Notes: generated by a model not told the origin, from the sequence alone. A DNA stretch of 64,000 nt from Lysobacteraceae bacterium CU05-9 (GCA_007556525.1 SWJS01000002.1:1-64000); one strand, 5' to 3'; positions 14,427-23,089 are shown, counted from the stretch's first letter. A program made the numbers and translations.

Positions 14427-15047
14427 TTACTCAGCAGGCTTTTCTTCCGATGAAGTTTCGTCCGCTGCAGGTGCTTCAGCAGCAGCTTCTGCAGCTGGTG
14501 CTGCTTCTTCTGCCGGTGCCGCTTCTGCTGCCGGAGCAGCTGCGCCGCCTTGACCTTCCGCTTCGAGCTTGTCGCCCAGAGCCTTGACCACGCGTGCAAC
14601 GCGGGTGGCTGGTTCGACCAGAACCGAAAGCAGCATCGACAAAGCTTGATCGCGCGTTGGCAACGAAGCCAACACATCAACGTGCGACGCTGGGTACTGA
14701 GTACCACCGACGACGACGATCTTTGCAATCAGCTTGTCGTTACCCTTGGCGAATTCCTTGATCAGTCGACCGGCAGCGCCGGGTTCTTCCGTCGAAAACG
14801 CATACAAGAGAGGACCAACCAACGAATCCTTTGCGACTTCGTATTCGGTACCTTCGACAGCGCGTGCAGCCAACGTGTTCTTGACAACTTTCAAGAAAAC
14901 GCCTTCTTCACGTGCCTTCTTGCGCATCGCAGTCATTTGACCGACTGTGGTGCCTGCGTATTCAGCAGCGACCAAGGAGTGTGCCTTGGCGGCGACGTCT
15001 GCCACGATTGCGACGACGTCTTGTTTTTGAGACAAATTTAGAGCCAT
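14427..15047 (-). CDS. rplJ: 50S ribosomal protein L10 with an extended Ala/Glu/Pro tail
   Basis: L10 anchors L7/L12 dimers on the 50S stalk. The core ([20 protein letters not shown] to about residue 165) is ordinary and ends in the helix that binds L12. After [14 protein letters not shown] the protein continues for roughly 35 residues of almost only Ala, Glu and Pro, ending [12 protein letters not shown]. coli L10 is 165 residues and this one is 206. I place the start at ATG 15047, which has GGAGG five bases upstream; a TTG four codons earlier is less likely because that GGAGG lies inside its coding sequence. Confidence 0.96.
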   Translation of the reverse strand: MALNLSQKQDVVAIVADVAAKAHSLVAAEYAGTTVGQMTAMRKKAREEGVFLKVVKNTLAARAVEGTEYEVAKDSLVGPLLYAFSTEEPGAAGRLIKEFAKGNDKLIAKIVVVGGTQYPASHVDVLASLPTRDQALSMLLSVLVEPATRVARVVKALGDKLEAEGQGGAAAPAAEAAPAEEAAPAAEAAAEAPAADETSSEEKPAE

Positions 15048-15061
15048 TGCTTCCTCCAAAA

Positions 15062-15300
15062 TGAACTCCGCTCACGGCTCCTGCCGCTTGCGGTCCAGAT
15101 CAGCGTTCGTCCTTGAACACCGGGAACCTTCCGATTCCGCTGGTGGCACCTCTAGAAATTTCCAGAAGGGGCAACCATCTACGCTGGCTTCCTCAAACAC
15201 TGAGTGGATTAAGTGACTTCTAAGGGTCACGCCTGCGGTCTTTGATGGGTCACGTGGACGTAAGTCCGCGGGACGCCTTCAAAATTGTTGTTGAGTTAGA
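15062..15300 (-). promoter_or_regulatory. L10-type autoregulatory mRNA leader upstream of rplJ
   Basis: In E. coli the rplJ leader folds so that the L10–L12 complex can bind it and block translation. Here the minus strand carries the expected blocks: CCGCAGGCGTGACC, then CTTAATCC, then AGCGTAGATGGTTGCCCC, resembling the GTAGGCG…TAATCC…CTACGCAGATGGTG frame of proteobacterial L10 leaders. The boundaries are approximate. The remaining spacer (15301–15434) holds short GGTAGA/TTAGAG repeats in opposite orientations (15293–15310 and 15388–15410) and no gene. Confidence 0.65.
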
Positions 15301-15434
15301 GGTAGAGTTAGACGATTGAGTCCGCAACTTTACCTCTCTCTCAAAACCCGGAGCTCGCTGCAACTTGTGCACTTCACTCCTGGTTGTTCTACCTCTACCT
15401 CTACCTTTACGGAGAAGTTAGAAGTAGAGAGTTA

Positions 15435-16133
15435 TTACTTAAACGACAGCGACGATTGATCAACCGTCACGCCTGGGCCCATCGTCGAAGAAATTGCAAC
15501 CTTCTGGATGTACGTGCCCTTCGACGTTGCAGGCTTTGCCTTCACGAGGTCAGCCAACAGAGCATTCAAGTTCTCTTTCAGCTTGCCGTCTTCGAAGTCA
15601 GCCTTGCCGATCGTGCAGTGAATGATGCCTGCCTTGTCCGTGCGGTAACGGACCTGACCGCCCTTCGCAGCCTTGACAGCGTCGCCTGGGTTAGGCGAAA
15701 CCGTACCGACCTTAGGGTTCGGCATCAAGCCACGAGGACCCAGCACCGTGCCCAACTTACCGACGACGCGCATTGCGTCCGGCGTTGCGATCACGACGTC
15801 ATAGTTCAGGTCGCCTGCTTGCATCTTCTCAGCCAGATCGTCCATGCCGACTGCGTCTGCGCCTGCTGCCAAAGCTTCATCAGCCTTCGCGCCTGCGGGT
15901 GCAAAAACAGCCACGCGAACCGACTTGCCCGTGCCTGCTGGCAGAACGGTCGAACCGCGGACTTGTTGATCCGACTTCTTCGCGTCGACGCCGAGACGTA
16001 CAGCGACGTCAACGGATTCAACGAACTTTGCTTTCGTTGCGGTCTTCAGGATCTTGATCGCGTCTTCGAACGAATACGCCTTACCTGGTTCCACAGCGGC
16101 CTTGATGGCCTTAATACGCTTGGTTTGTGCCAT
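15435..16133 (-). CDS. rplA: 50S ribosomal protein L1
   Basis: A 232-residue L1, the mobile stalk protein near the E site and the translational repressor of the L11 operon in other bacteria. Typical blocks are [20 protein letters not shown] at the start, [19 protein letters not shown] in the middle, and [15 protein letters not shown] at the end. It follows rplK by 10 bases, with GAGGACTGAACA before the ATG. Confidence 0.98.
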   Translation of the reverse strand: MAQTKRIKAIKAAVEPGKAYSFEDAIKILKTATKAKFVESVDVAVRLGVDAKKSDQQVRGSTVLPAGTGKSVRVAVFAPAGAKADEALAAGADAVGMDDLAEKMQAGDLNYDVVIATPDAMRVVGKLGTVLGPRGLMPNPKVGTVSPNPGDAVKAAKGGQVRYRTDKAGIIHCTIGKADFEDGKLKENLNALLADLVKAKPATSKGTYIQKVAISSTMGPGVTVDQSSLSFK

Positions 16134-16143
16134 TGTTCAGTCC

Positions 16144-16572
16144 TCAGCCTTCAACCGTGATGCCCATCGAACGAGCCGTGCCCGCGATGGTCTTAACTGC
16201 AGCGTCAAGTTCAGCAGCCGTGAGGTCTGCTTCCTTCGCCTTCGCAATTTCTTCGACTTGAGCCATCGTGACCTTACCGACCTTAGCCGTGTTAGGACGC
16301 GCCGAGCCCGACTTCAAACCTGCTGCCTTCAACAACAAAACCGCCGCTGGGGTCGACTTGGTGACGAAGGTGAACGTACGGTCCGAATAAGCCGTGATGA
16401 TGACCGGAACTGGCAGGCCTGGTTCCAACTTCTGCGTTGCAGCGTTGAAAGCCTTACAGAATTCCATGATGTTCAAGCCGCGCTGACCAAGGGCTGGACC
16501 CACTGGTGGCGACGGGTTGGCTTGACCCGCCTTAACTTGAAGCTTGATATAGCCAATGACTTTCTTTGCCAT
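16144..16572 (-). CDS. rplK: 50S ribosomal protein L11
   Basis: A 142-residue L11, part of the GTPase-associated centre and needed for RelA activation. The N-terminal proline-rich loop ([21 protein letters not shown]) and the C-terminal RNA-binding domain ([12 protein letters not shown]) are standard. GGAG lies 12 bases before the ATG. A promoter about 165 bases upstream probably drives rplK–rplA. Confidence 0.98.
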   Translation of the reverse strand: MAKKVIGYIKLQVKAGQANPSPPVGPALGQRGLNIMEFCKAFNAATQKLEPGLPVPVIITAYSDRTFTFVTKSTPAAVLLLKAAGLKSGSARPNTAKVGKVTMAQVEEIAKAKEADLTAAELDAAVKTIAGTARSMGITVEG

Positions 16573-16734
16573 TTGATTTCTATCTCCGGGTAAAACGCCT
16601 TAAAAAACAGGCTCCCCATCGGTTTCCAGGAAAGGTCCGCGTCCTGGCATCGCGGTTGTTCCACCACCCAATCTGCGGAGCAGACTTACCCGCAGCGATT
16701 GATTCGCCGACGGGTTTCGGGCAGGAAGCCCAAA
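16573..16734 (-). other. 5' leader of rplK–rplA
   Basis: About 155 bases lie between the predicted transcription start and rplK. The leader contains two clear stems (GGGC-TTCCT-GCCC and CTGCGG…CCGCAG) and no gene. L1 represses the L11 operon at such a leader in E. coli, so an L1 binding site is plausible here but not demonstrated. Confidence 0.4.
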
Positions 16735-16763
16735 ATTATGACGTACTTTGCGAGATTTTGCAA
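16735..16763 (-). promoter_or_regulatory. Sigma-70-like promoter of rplK–rplA
   Basis: On the minus strand TTGCAA (4 of 6) and CATAAT (5 of 6) are separated by exactly 17 bases. It lies in the 350-base nusG–rplK spacer and gives L11/L1 their own promoter, as in E. coli. Confidence 0.6.
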
Positions 16764-16792
16764 TACCCCAAGTTTCCGACGAACGGCAATTG

Positions 16793-16908
16793 GGGAAATG
16801 GGAGATAAGAAAAGGGAGATGGGATGAATGAAGAAGCCGCGCTTTGCAGCACGGCCGTCTTATTTCCCTTTTCCTTTCTCCCGTCTCCGGGTTTCAAGTT
16901 TCAGGTTT
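16793..16908. repeat. Polypurine arm and inverted polypyrimidine arm in the nusG–rplK spacer
   Basis: A purine arm (GGGGAAATGGGAGATAAG, then AAAAGGGAGATGGG, 16793–16826) faces a pyrimidine arm (TTTCCCTTTTCC, then TTTCTCCCGTCTCC, 16862–16887, followed by GGGTTTCAAGTTTCAGGTTT). The arms are imperfect inverted copies about 35 bases apart. The same pair of arms brackets the spacer at 28.9–29.07 kb. Confidence 0.5.
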
Positions 16909-16922
16909 ACGCCCGCAGGGCG

Positions 16923-17495
16923 TTACGCTTTCTCAACTTGTCCGAATTCCAATTCCACCGGCGTCGAGCGGCCGAAAATCAGCACAGCGACGGTGAGGCG
17001 GGACTTCTCGTAATCGATGCGTTCGACGACGCCGTTGAAGTCGTTGAATGGACCGTCGATGACGCGCACCATTTCGCCTGGCTCGAACAACACCTTCGGA
17101 CGTGGCTTCTCGACACCTTCCTGCACGCGCTGCAAAATCACGTTCGCTTCCTTATCGGAGATTGGCAGCGGGTTGTCCGCGGTGCCACCGATGAAGCCCA
17201 TGACCTTCGGCGTTTCCTTGATCAAGTGCCACGCTTCGTTGTCGATGCGAGGAATGCCGTTATCGTCGCGAACGGCGATTTCAACCAGCACATAACCCGG
17301 GAAAAACTTACGTTCCGAACGGCGCTTCTGACCCGAGCGCATTTCCAGCACTTCTTCCGTCGGAACGAGCACTTCACCGAAGACGTCCGTCATTTCCGCA
17401 CGTTCAATGCGTTCCGTGAGCGCGCGCTGCACCGACTTCTCAAAGCCAGAGTACGCATGCACTACAAACCAACGCTTATTGACGGAATCATTCAT
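16923..17495 (-). CDS. nusG: Transcription termination/antitermination factor NusG
   Basis: A 190-residue NusG, which binds RNA polymerase and links it to Rho or the ribosome. The NGN domain starts [20 protein letters not shown] and contains [10 protein letters not shown]; the C-terminal KOW domain begins [22 protein letters not shown]. Length is close to E. coli NusG (181). It follows secE by 40 bases in the usual secE–nusG pair. Confidence 0.97.
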   Translation of the reverse strand: MNDSVNKRWFVVHAYSGFEKSVQRALTERIERAEMTDVFGEVLVPTEEVLEMRSGQKRRSERKFFPGYVLVEIAVRDDNGIPRIDNEAWHLIKETPKVMGFIGGTADNPLPISDKEANVILQRVQEGVEKPRPKVLFEPGEMVRVIDGPFNDFNGVVERIDYEKSRLTVAVLIFGRSTPVELEFGQVEKA

Positions 17496-17535
17496 TCGTT
17501 ATTTCTCCAAAAAACTTTCGTGCGATTCGCCGCAA

Positions 17536-17919
17536 TTAACCCAACAGCAACTTCAGCACTTGCTGGATGATCAGGTCGAAGAACGCGAGGATCAAGCTGA
17601 TCACCGCCACGGCGATAACGACAACCCATGTCGTTTGCAATGCTTCCTGACGGGTTGGCCAAACCATCTTGCGCAACTCGAAACGCGATTCCTTCAGGAA
17701 CACACGGGTGCGCGGGCCAAGCGTCGAGGTCATGTAGACCAAGGCACCGGCGACCAATCCACCGATCACCATCATCAAGCGCAGGAACTTGCTCGGCACC
17801 TGGATGTCGAAATGGTTGTACGCGAAGATGCCGCCGGCGACGAGCAAAACTGCTACGACGAGCTTGACCCAATCGAGAGCGGTGAGCTGAATTGGGGTCG
17901 ATTTAAAAACGGTATTCAT
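17536..17919 (-). CDS. secE: Preprotein translocase subunit SecE
   Basis: A 127-residue SecE of the SecYEG protein channel. Two hydrophobic segments occupy roughly residues 18–60 (LVVAVLLVAGGIFAY and LMMVIGGLVAGALVYM), then comes the conserved amphipathic region FELRKMVWPTRQEALQTTWVV, then the essential C-terminal transmembrane helix. I start it at ATG 17919 (MNTVFKSTPI); upstream codons in frame would run into the tRNA. The ribosome binding site is weak. Confidence 0.93.
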   Translation of the reverse strand: MNTVFKSTPIQLTALDWVKLVVAVLLVAGGIFAYNHFDIQVPSKFLRLMMVIGGLVAGALVYMTSTLGPRTRVFLKESRFELRKMVWPTRQEALQTTWVVVIAVAVISLILAFFDLIIQQVLKLLLG

Positions 17920-17940
17920 TGGCGTAACCGGAACTTCTTT

Positions 17941-17978
17941 AAACAAAACGAGCGCGCCACATCCACTGCGTCGCGCTC
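17941..17978 (-). terminator. Terminator-like hairpin between tRNA-Trp and secE
   Basis: On the minus strand GAGCGCG pairs with CGCGCTC (7 bp, 15-base loop) and is followed by GTTTTGTTT. It should end or attenuate tRNA-Trp transcripts before secE. Confidence 0.6.
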
Positions 17979-17987
17979 CGCGAAAAA

Positions 17988-18063
17988 TGGCGCGCCAGGA
18001 AGGAATCGAACCCTCAACCTGCGGTTTTGGAGACCGCCGCTCTGCCAATTGAGCTACTGACGC
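17988..18063 (-). tRNA. tRNA-Trp (anticodon CCA)
   Basis: The 76 bases fold as a complete cloverleaf: acceptor GCGTCAG against CTGGCGC (one G·U), D-arm GCTC–GAGC, anticodon stem GCGGT–ACCGC with loop CTCCAAA, T-arm GAGGG–CCTTC around TTCGATT, and an encoded CCA end. A tRNA-Trp immediately upstream of secE–nusG is a common arrangement in gammaproteobacteria. Confidence 0.97.
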
Positions 18064-18080
18064 GTATCGTGAACCTCAAC

Positions 18081-18121
18081 AAAAAAGCGACCCTTCGGTG
18101 CGCTCGAACCCGTTGAGGGTC
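18081..18121 (-). terminator. Intrinsic terminator upstream of tRNA-Trp
   Basis: GACCCT and AGGGTC form the base of a hairpin, followed on the minus strand by GCTTTTTT. It lies 81 bases after the hutD stop and so most likely ends the hutD transcript. A weak promoter-like TAAAAT (18126–18131) sits just upstream of the hairpin, so tRNA-Trp could also be served by read-through. Confidence 0.65.
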
Positions 18122-18201
18122 AGCTATTTTAGCGCATCATTCGGGAAATTGAAAGCACCGACGAATGGTGATTTTCTGACCAATGACACGGTTTGTTCGA
18201 C

Positions 18202-18747
18202 TTAGGGGCGGACGCGGAAGCCGACGCCACCGAGGAACGTGACCAATTGCGGGCGTTCGACCGTCAGCAAACCCACGGAACCCTCGGGAACTGCGAGATC
18301 GCCGATTTTGCCGTCGATCAATGCAAACAAGCCGACGACATCGCCGGGCATCACATCGAACCGCCCTCCCGGCACTTGCGCAGACAAAACGACACGATCG
18401 CGTCGCCCCATGAGATTCAAGTCGGTTGTCGCACGACCGAGCAACTTCGTCGACACCAGAGCCTCGCCGGCGAAAACACGTTGGTCCAAAGCACGCACAA
18501 CGGATTCATCGTCATCGATCGTCATGGAAATATCATCGGGACCCAACGACACGAACACGCGATCGATGCCGGGGAGTGATGAGAAAGGACCGTCTTTTTC
18601 GATGCGTGCCATGGATAAGCGCCAATCCCACGAATCATCGTCGACAGCGGTCAAACCAACACCGCGAAAAATCTCAAACGTCGTCCCGCCACCATTGGCC
18701 CAGGGCATTTCGAGGAAGTCGGAGGGATGGATAAGTTTTTGTGACAT
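18202..18747 (-). CDS. HutD/Ves family protein
   Basis: A 181-residue cupin-like protein of the HutD/Ves family. The family signature near the start (FLEMPWANGGGTTFEIFR) and the WDWRLSMARIEKDGPFSSLPGIDR block are clear. In other bacteria hutD lies with histidine-utilisation genes, but no hut gene is present here. I start it at ATG 18747; a GTG five codons earlier is possible. It is divergent from the M20 dipeptidase. Confidence 0.85.
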   Translation of the reverse strand: MSQKLIHPSDFLEMPWANGGGTTFEIFRGVGLTAVDDDSWDWRLSMARIEKDGPFSSLPGIDRVFVSLGPDDISMTIDDDESVVRALDQRVFAGEALVSTKLLGRATTDLNLMGRRDRVVLSAQVPGGRFDVMPGDVVGLFALIDGKIGDLAVPEGSVGLLTVERPQLVTFLGGVGFRVRP

Positions 18748-18825
18748 TTGTGTTGAGCGCACTTAAGGCTTGCGATTGGGACACAGCGTAGAATAAGGGT
18801 ATTCGCTCATCGTAAGGAAGAATTC

Positions 18826-20319
18826 ATGGATATCGCCAAAGTTTCTGCGTTCGTCGACAAGAAGTGGGAAGACGAAATTGTTCCGCAACTGATTGAATAC
18901 ATCGCCATTCCGAACAAGTCGCCGATGTTCGACAAGGATTGGAAAGAGCATGGATACATGGATCAAGCGGTCAAGTTGATGTCCGACTGGGCGAACTCGC
19001 AAACGATCCCGGGCATGAAGCTTGAAGTGGTGCAGTTGGAAGGACGGACGCCGCTGATTTTTATCGAGATTCCTGCTGCGAACGGTGGTAGCGATGAAGA
19101 TCCGGTGTTGCTGTATGGCCACTTGGACAAGCAACCTGAGATGACCGGTTGGGATGATGACCTCGGTCCTTGGAAGCCTGTTTTAAAGGGCGATAAGTTG
19201 TATGGTCGCGGCGGCGCGGATGATGGTTATGCGATCTACGGTTCGCTGACGTCGATCATGGCGTTGCAGGAACAAGGTTTGCCGCATAACCGTTGCGTGA
19301 TTTTGATTGAGGCATGCGAAGAATCCGGCTCCTACGATTTGCCTGCGTACGTTGATCATCTCGCGGAGAAAATTGGTCAGCCATCCTTGGTCGTGTGCTT
19401 GGATTCGGGTTGCGGTAACTACGATCAACTGTGGTGCACGACATCGCTGCGTGGTTTGACGGGCGGTAACTTCACCGTCAAGGTTCTCGAAGAAGGTGTG
19501 CACTCCGGCGATGCGTCAGGTGTGGTGCCGTCGAGCTTCCGTATTTTGCGCACATTGCTGTCGCGCATTGAAGACGAAAATACGGGCAAGGTTTTGCTGG
19601 ACGAACTCCATGCGGAGATTCCTTCCGAACGCGTTGCGCAAGCAAAGGAAGCCGCGAAGGTTCTCGATACTGCGGTCTACGACAAGTTCCCAATGGTCGA
19701 TGGCTTGAAGCCAATGAATGACGATCTGACGGAGCTTGTGTTGAACCGCACCTGGCGCCCTGCTCTCTCGATCACGGGCATCGACGGCATGCCACCACTG
19801 GAATCGGCGGGCAACGTTTTGCGTCCGCATACGTCGGTGAAATTGTCGATGCGTTTGCCACCAACGGCTGATGGTGCAACGGCTGGCGAAGCGATGAAAA
19901 ATGCTTTGCTGAAGGATCCTCCTTATGGCGCGCAAGTGTCATTAGATCTCGAAAAAGCCTCCACCGGTTGGAACGCTCCGGCGCAATCGCCATGGTTGAC
20001 GGAAGCGATTGATGCATCGAGCCAGGCGTTTTATGAGAAGCCGGCGATGTACATGGGCGAAGGCGGTTCGATTCCTTTCATGGGTATGCTCGGCGAAAAG
20101 TTCCCCGGCGCTCAATTCATGATCACGGGTGTTTTGGGTCCACATTCGAATGCGCATGGACCGAATGAGTTTTTGCATATTCCAATGGGCAAGCGCGTGA
20201 CGGCATGTGTTGCGTTCGTGTTGACGAAGCATCAGGCGGCAAGTGCTGCGGGTGAAACGAGTGGCTCAGCTGTGATGGCGGATTCGGGCACTCGTAACGG
20301 CGACCATGGCTGCTGCTAA
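18826..20319 (+). CDS. M20 family metallopeptidase (dipeptidase)
   Basis: A 497-residue zinc dipeptidase of the M20 family. The first metal motif is LLYGHLDKQPE (about residue 90), followed by the bridging aspartate in YGRGGADDGYA and the catalytic acid in EACEESGS; a lid/dimerisation domain follows after DSGCGNYDQLWCTTSLRGLTG. Related enzymes hydrolyse dipeptides or N-acylated amino acids. No signal peptide is seen, so it should be cytoplasmic. AAGGAAG precedes the ATG. Confidence 0.9.
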   Translation: MDIAKVSAFVDKKWEDEIVPQLIEYIAIPNKSPMFDKDWKEHGYMDQAVKLMSDWANSQTIPGMKLEVVQLEGRTPLIFIEIPAANGGSDEDPVLLYGHLDKQPEMTGWDDDLGPWKPVLKGDKLYGRGGADDGYAIYGSLTSIMALQEQGLPHNRCVILIEACEESGSYDLPAYVDHLAEKIGQPSLVVCLDSGCGNYDQLWCTTSLRGLTGGNFTVKVLEEGVHSGDASGVVPSSFRILRTLLSRIEDENTGKVLLDELHAEIPSERVAQAKEAAKVLDTAVYDKFPMVDGLKPMNDDLTELVLNRTWRPALSITGIDGMPPLESAGNVLRPHTSVKLSMRLPPTADGATAGEAMKNALLKDPPYGAQVSLDLEKASTGWNAPAQSPWLTEAIDASSQAFYEKPAMYMGEGGSIPFMGMLGEKFPGAQFMITGVLGPHSNAHGPNEFLHIPMGKRVTACVAFVLTKHQAASAAGETSGSAVMADSGTRNGDHGCC

Positions 20320-20388
20320 ATGACGGCAGCAGAACGGATTTTGTTGTAAGCTGAATTCCAACATCCCTAACTGAACGGAAATCGAAAT

Positions 20389-20622
20389 ATGTCAATCATT
20401 GCAACAATTGTTGGTGGTGCCATCATCGGTGCAGTCGCTCGCATGGTGAAGCCAGGCGCAGATCCAATGGGCTGGATCATGACGATCCTTTTTGGCATCG
20501 TGGGCGCTTTCCTGGGCAGCTACATTGCGCAGGGCGGTCTGTGGGGCTGGCTCGTTGCGGTCGTTGTGACCATCGCGTTACTGTTTGGATATGATGCAGT
20601 TGTTCGCAAGCGCATTCGATAA
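20389..20622 (+). CDS. GlsB/YeaQ/YmgE family membrane protein
   Basis: A 77-residue, very hydrophobic protein with three short membrane segments rich in Gly, of the transglycosylase-associated/GlsB family. The IGAVARMVKPGADPMGWIMTILFGIVGAFLGSYIA pattern is diagnostic. Members are often induced by stress; the molecular function is unknown. It is closed by a strong terminator. Confidence 0.88.
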   Translation: MSIIATIVGGAIIGAVARMVKPGADPMGWIMTILFGIVGAFLGSYIAQGGLWGWLVAVVVTIALLFGYDAVVRKRIR

Positions 20623-20642
20623 GCGACCAGCGTCGTAATGCG

Positions 20643-20675
20643 AAGCCCCGGCATTCATGTCGGGGCTTTTGTTTT
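20643..20675 (+). terminator. Intrinsic terminator after the GlsB-like gene
   Basis: aagccccg–gcattcatgt–cggggctt forms an 8-bp GC-rich stem followed by TTGTTTT. It lies only 13 bases before the ATG of the next gene, so that gene needs a promoter overlapping this region or read-through. Confidence 0.85.
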
Positions 20676-20688
20676 AGAATGACGGACT

Positions 20689-21696
20689 ATGACGAGTGCT
20701 TCGAATGTGGCGGATAATCGCCAAAACCAACGCGATTCCTTCGCCCGTTCCGCGACCGGTAATGACTCCCTGGCCCTGCAGCGTGCATCGATGGATGCGG
20801 GCTTCCGCAGTTATTGGCGAGGCGACCACAATGGCGTGTCGGTGATTGTGATGGACTCGCCACCGGACAAGGAAGACGTCAAGCCATGGCTGCGTGTGCG
20901 CGATGTTCTTGAAGCCGCGGGTGTCCGCGTGCCTCGCGTTGATGCTCGCGATGTCGAGAATGGTTTCCTGCTGTTGGAAGATCTGGGCGCAGACACCATG
21001 TTGCAGGCCATTGATTCACGTGAAGCTGAAGCTTGGTTCGATCAGGCGATGCAGCAATTGATCAAGATTCAAGCGATGCCGTTGGATGCGACGTTGCCGA
21101 CGTATGATCGCGAAATGCTTGCGCGCGAGTTGCGTCTTTTCGATGACTGGTTCATTGGCAAGCATTTGAATCACACGTTATCCTGTGACGATCTCGAAAA
21201 TCTCGAACTCGCCTACTCGCGTTTGATCGAAGACATCATGACGTATCCGCAATCGTGGGTGCACCGTGACTTCATGCCGCGCAACTTGATGCCGGTGCAC
21301 GATGGCGTCGCAGTGCTGGATTTCCAGGACGCGGTCACCGGACCGATCGCATACGACGTGCTGACATTGTTCAAGGACGCTTTCATCTCTTGGCCAGACG
21401 ACTTTGTCGAGACGCAATGGCGAAAGTATCATGGGCTCGCGCTAAGCAATGGCTTGAACGTCCCACAGGATTTTGAAACGTTCCAGCGCCAACTGGATTG
21501 GATTGGCATCCAGAGACATCTGAAGGTGATTGGTATTTTTGCGAGACTCTGCCATCGCGATAACAAGCCGAAATATGTCGCCGACGTCGAACGTTTCTTC
21601 GCCTATCTCGACGGCGTGGTGCCGAAGTATCCGGAGTTGCAGCCACTGAATGATGTGCTCAACAAGACGGTCAAACCTGCGATGGCGAAAGCGTAA
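20689..21696 (+). CDS. amgK: Anomeric MurNAc/GlcNAc kinase (AmgK-like phosphotransferase)
   Basis: A 335-residue aminoglycoside-phosphotransferase-fold kinase. The catalytic loop is WVHRDFMPRNLM and the metal-binding block is VLDFQDAVTGPIAYDVLTL; the N-lobe shows FLLLEDLGADTML. Immediate coupling to a MurU-type nucleotidyltransferase identifies it as AmgK, which phosphorylates recycled MurNAc or GlcNAc at C1 in the peptidoglycan salvage route of pseudomonads. Its stop overlaps the murU start by one base. Confidence 0.9.
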   Translation: MTSASNVADNRQNQRDSFARSATGNDSLALQRASMDAGFRSYWRGDHNGVSVIVMDSPPDKEDVKPWLRVRDVLEAAGVRVPRVDARDVENGFLLLEDLGADTMLQAIDSREAEAWFDQAMQQLIKIQAMPLDATLPTYDREMLARELRLFDDWFIGKHLNHTLSCDDLENLELAYSRLIEDIMTYPQSWVHRDFMPRNLMPVHDGVAVLDFQDAVTGPIAYDVLTLFKDAFISWPDDFVETQWRKYHGLALSNGLNVPQDFETFQRQLDWIGIQRHLKVIGIFARLCHRDNKPKYVADVERFFAYLDGVVPKYPELQPLNDVLNKTVKPAMAKA

Positions 21697-22406
21697 TGCA
21701 GGCGTTGATTTTCGCGGCGGGGCTGGGTGAACGCATGCGCCCATTGACGGACGTGACGCCAAAGCCATTGCTTGAAGTCGGCGGCAAACCACTGATCGTT
21801 TGGCATCTCGAAAAGCTTGCGCATTTAGGCATCAAGGACGTCGTCGTCAACACGTCGTGGTTGGCGGAGCAGTTTCCCGGGAAGCTTGGCGACGGTTCGC
21901 AGTGGAATCTCAACATTCGCTATTCCGAAGAACCGGGCTCGCCACTGGAGACCGGTGGCGGTTTGTTGAACGCTTGGAATTTGCTTGATGTCGAACAACC
22001 CATGCTCGCGGTGAATGGCGATGTGTGGACGGATTTCGATTTCGCACAGCTCCATCTTGCGCATGACGATCTTGCACATCTCGTGATGGTGCCGAATCCA
22101 ATGCACAATCCGAATGGCGATTTCTCGTTGAATGACGGTCGCATTGAAAGCGAATCAGACATCCCGCGTGATACGTTTGCCGGCATCGGCATCTACCGTT
22201 ACGGCATTCTTGACCAATGGCGCGAAACGGTTGGCGATGTTGCGGGCGTCGAGCGCGATCCACCACGCTTCAAGCTTGCGCCACTATTGCGAAAGGCAAT
22301 GCGCGGAAATCGTGTAAGCGGTCAACTGCATGATGGATTGTGGACCGACGTTGGAACGCCGCAACGCTTAAGCGAACTCGACGCGCAGATCAGAGCTGCT
22401 CGCTGA
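21696..22406 (+). CDS. murU: MurNAc-1-phosphate uridylyltransferase
   Basis: A 236-residue nucleotidyltransferase starting MQALIFAAGLGERMRPLTDVTPKPLL, the signature nucleotide-binding loop of sugar-phosphate uridylyltransferases, followed by VNTSWLAEQFP and the metal-binding VNGDVWTDFD. With AmgK it makes UDP-MurNAc from recycled MurNAc, bypassing MurA and MurB. The ATG overlaps the amgK stop (TAATG). Its end overlaps the convergent hda by 17 bases. Confidence 0.92.
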   Translation: MQALIFAAGLGERMRPLTDVTPKPLLEVGGKPLIVWHLEKLAHLGIKDVVVNTSWLAEQFPGKLGDGSQWNLNIRYSEEPGSPLETGGGLLNAWNLLDVEQPMLAVNGDVWTDFDFAQLHLAHDDLAHLVMVPNPMHNPNGDFSLNDGRIESESDIPRDTFAGIGIYRYGILDQWRETVGDVAGVERDPPRFKLAPLLRKAMRGNRVSGQLHDGLWTDVGTPQRLSELDAQIRAAR

Positions 22407-23085
22407 GAATCTCGCGCACGAACGGGAGCGTGAGTTTCTTCTTTCGCACCGACGACGCGTGATCCAACTGACGAAACAAGCTCATCAAATTCGCGATGCT
22501 GCGATCCGCGCGCAACAGCAACCAATCAATCGCGGCGTCGTCAAATTCCAGTCCGCGCGATAAAGCGCGTAATTGCAGGGCTTTTTTGCGTCCTTCATCG
22601 GCCAGCAAAGTCAGCGGTACACGCACGCAAGCGTTCAACCGTGAACGAAGGTCCGGCAGCTGCAGATCCAGATCGTTAGGCGATGACACCGTCGAAATCA
22701 GGACAGATTGATCGGCGGCCTTGGCTGCGTTGAGCAAATGAAACAGCGCAACTTGCGCGTCCAAATCGCCCGCAATGGCATCAAGATCATCAATGGCAAT
22801 CAAAGACGCTCCCGCACCCACTTCGCCAATGCGGTCGCGCATCTGCTTCAACGGCACGAAAGCGACAGTGCGCCCGGATTCGCGCGCAGCGTAACAGGCG
22901 GCAAGCAAGAGGTGTGTCTTGCCGGATTCCGATGCGCCTTGCAGAAGATGCGGTGTCGCGTCACTTGCCGCGACCGCATGTTCGACAACACTGACACTCG
23001 GAATCGCTTCGTCCCCATCCACAAACGTCGCGAAACGCTGTTCGGGAAGAAATTTAAGATTCAGTGGTATCTGCGATCCGGACAC
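22390..23085 (-). CDS. hda: DnaA regulatory inactivator Hda-like AAA+ ATPase
   Basis: A 231-residue protein resembling the central ATPase domain of DnaA without its N-terminal and DNA-binding domains. The family opening IPLNLKFLPEQRFATFV, Walker A (GASESGKTHL) and Walker B (LIAIDDLDAI) are visible. With the sliding clamp, Hda converts DnaA-ATP to DnaA-ADP after initiation. I start it at GTG 23085 because similarity begins there and it is 4 bases after the stop of the upstream permease gene. I do not see a clear N-terminal clamp-binding QL-type motif beyond SQIPLNL. Confidence 0.88.
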   Translation of the reverse strand: MSGSQIPLNLKFLPEQRFATFVDGDEAIPSVSVVEHAVAASDATPHLLQGASESGKTHLLLAACYAARESGRTVAFVPLKQMRDRIGEVGAGASLIAIDDLDAIAGDLDAQVALFHLLNAAKAADQSVLISTVSSPNDLDLQLPDLRSRLNACVRVPLTLLADEGRKKALQLRALSRGLEFDDAAIDWLLLRADRSIANLMSLFRQLDHASSVRKKKLTLPFVREILSEQL

Positions 23086-23089
23086 GGCT

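Noticed and set aside
18126-18154. Promoter for tRNA-Trp (TAAAAT with TTTCAA)
   Set aside because: The -35 is poor and a terminator hairpin begins right after the -10, so I did not list it as a feature.
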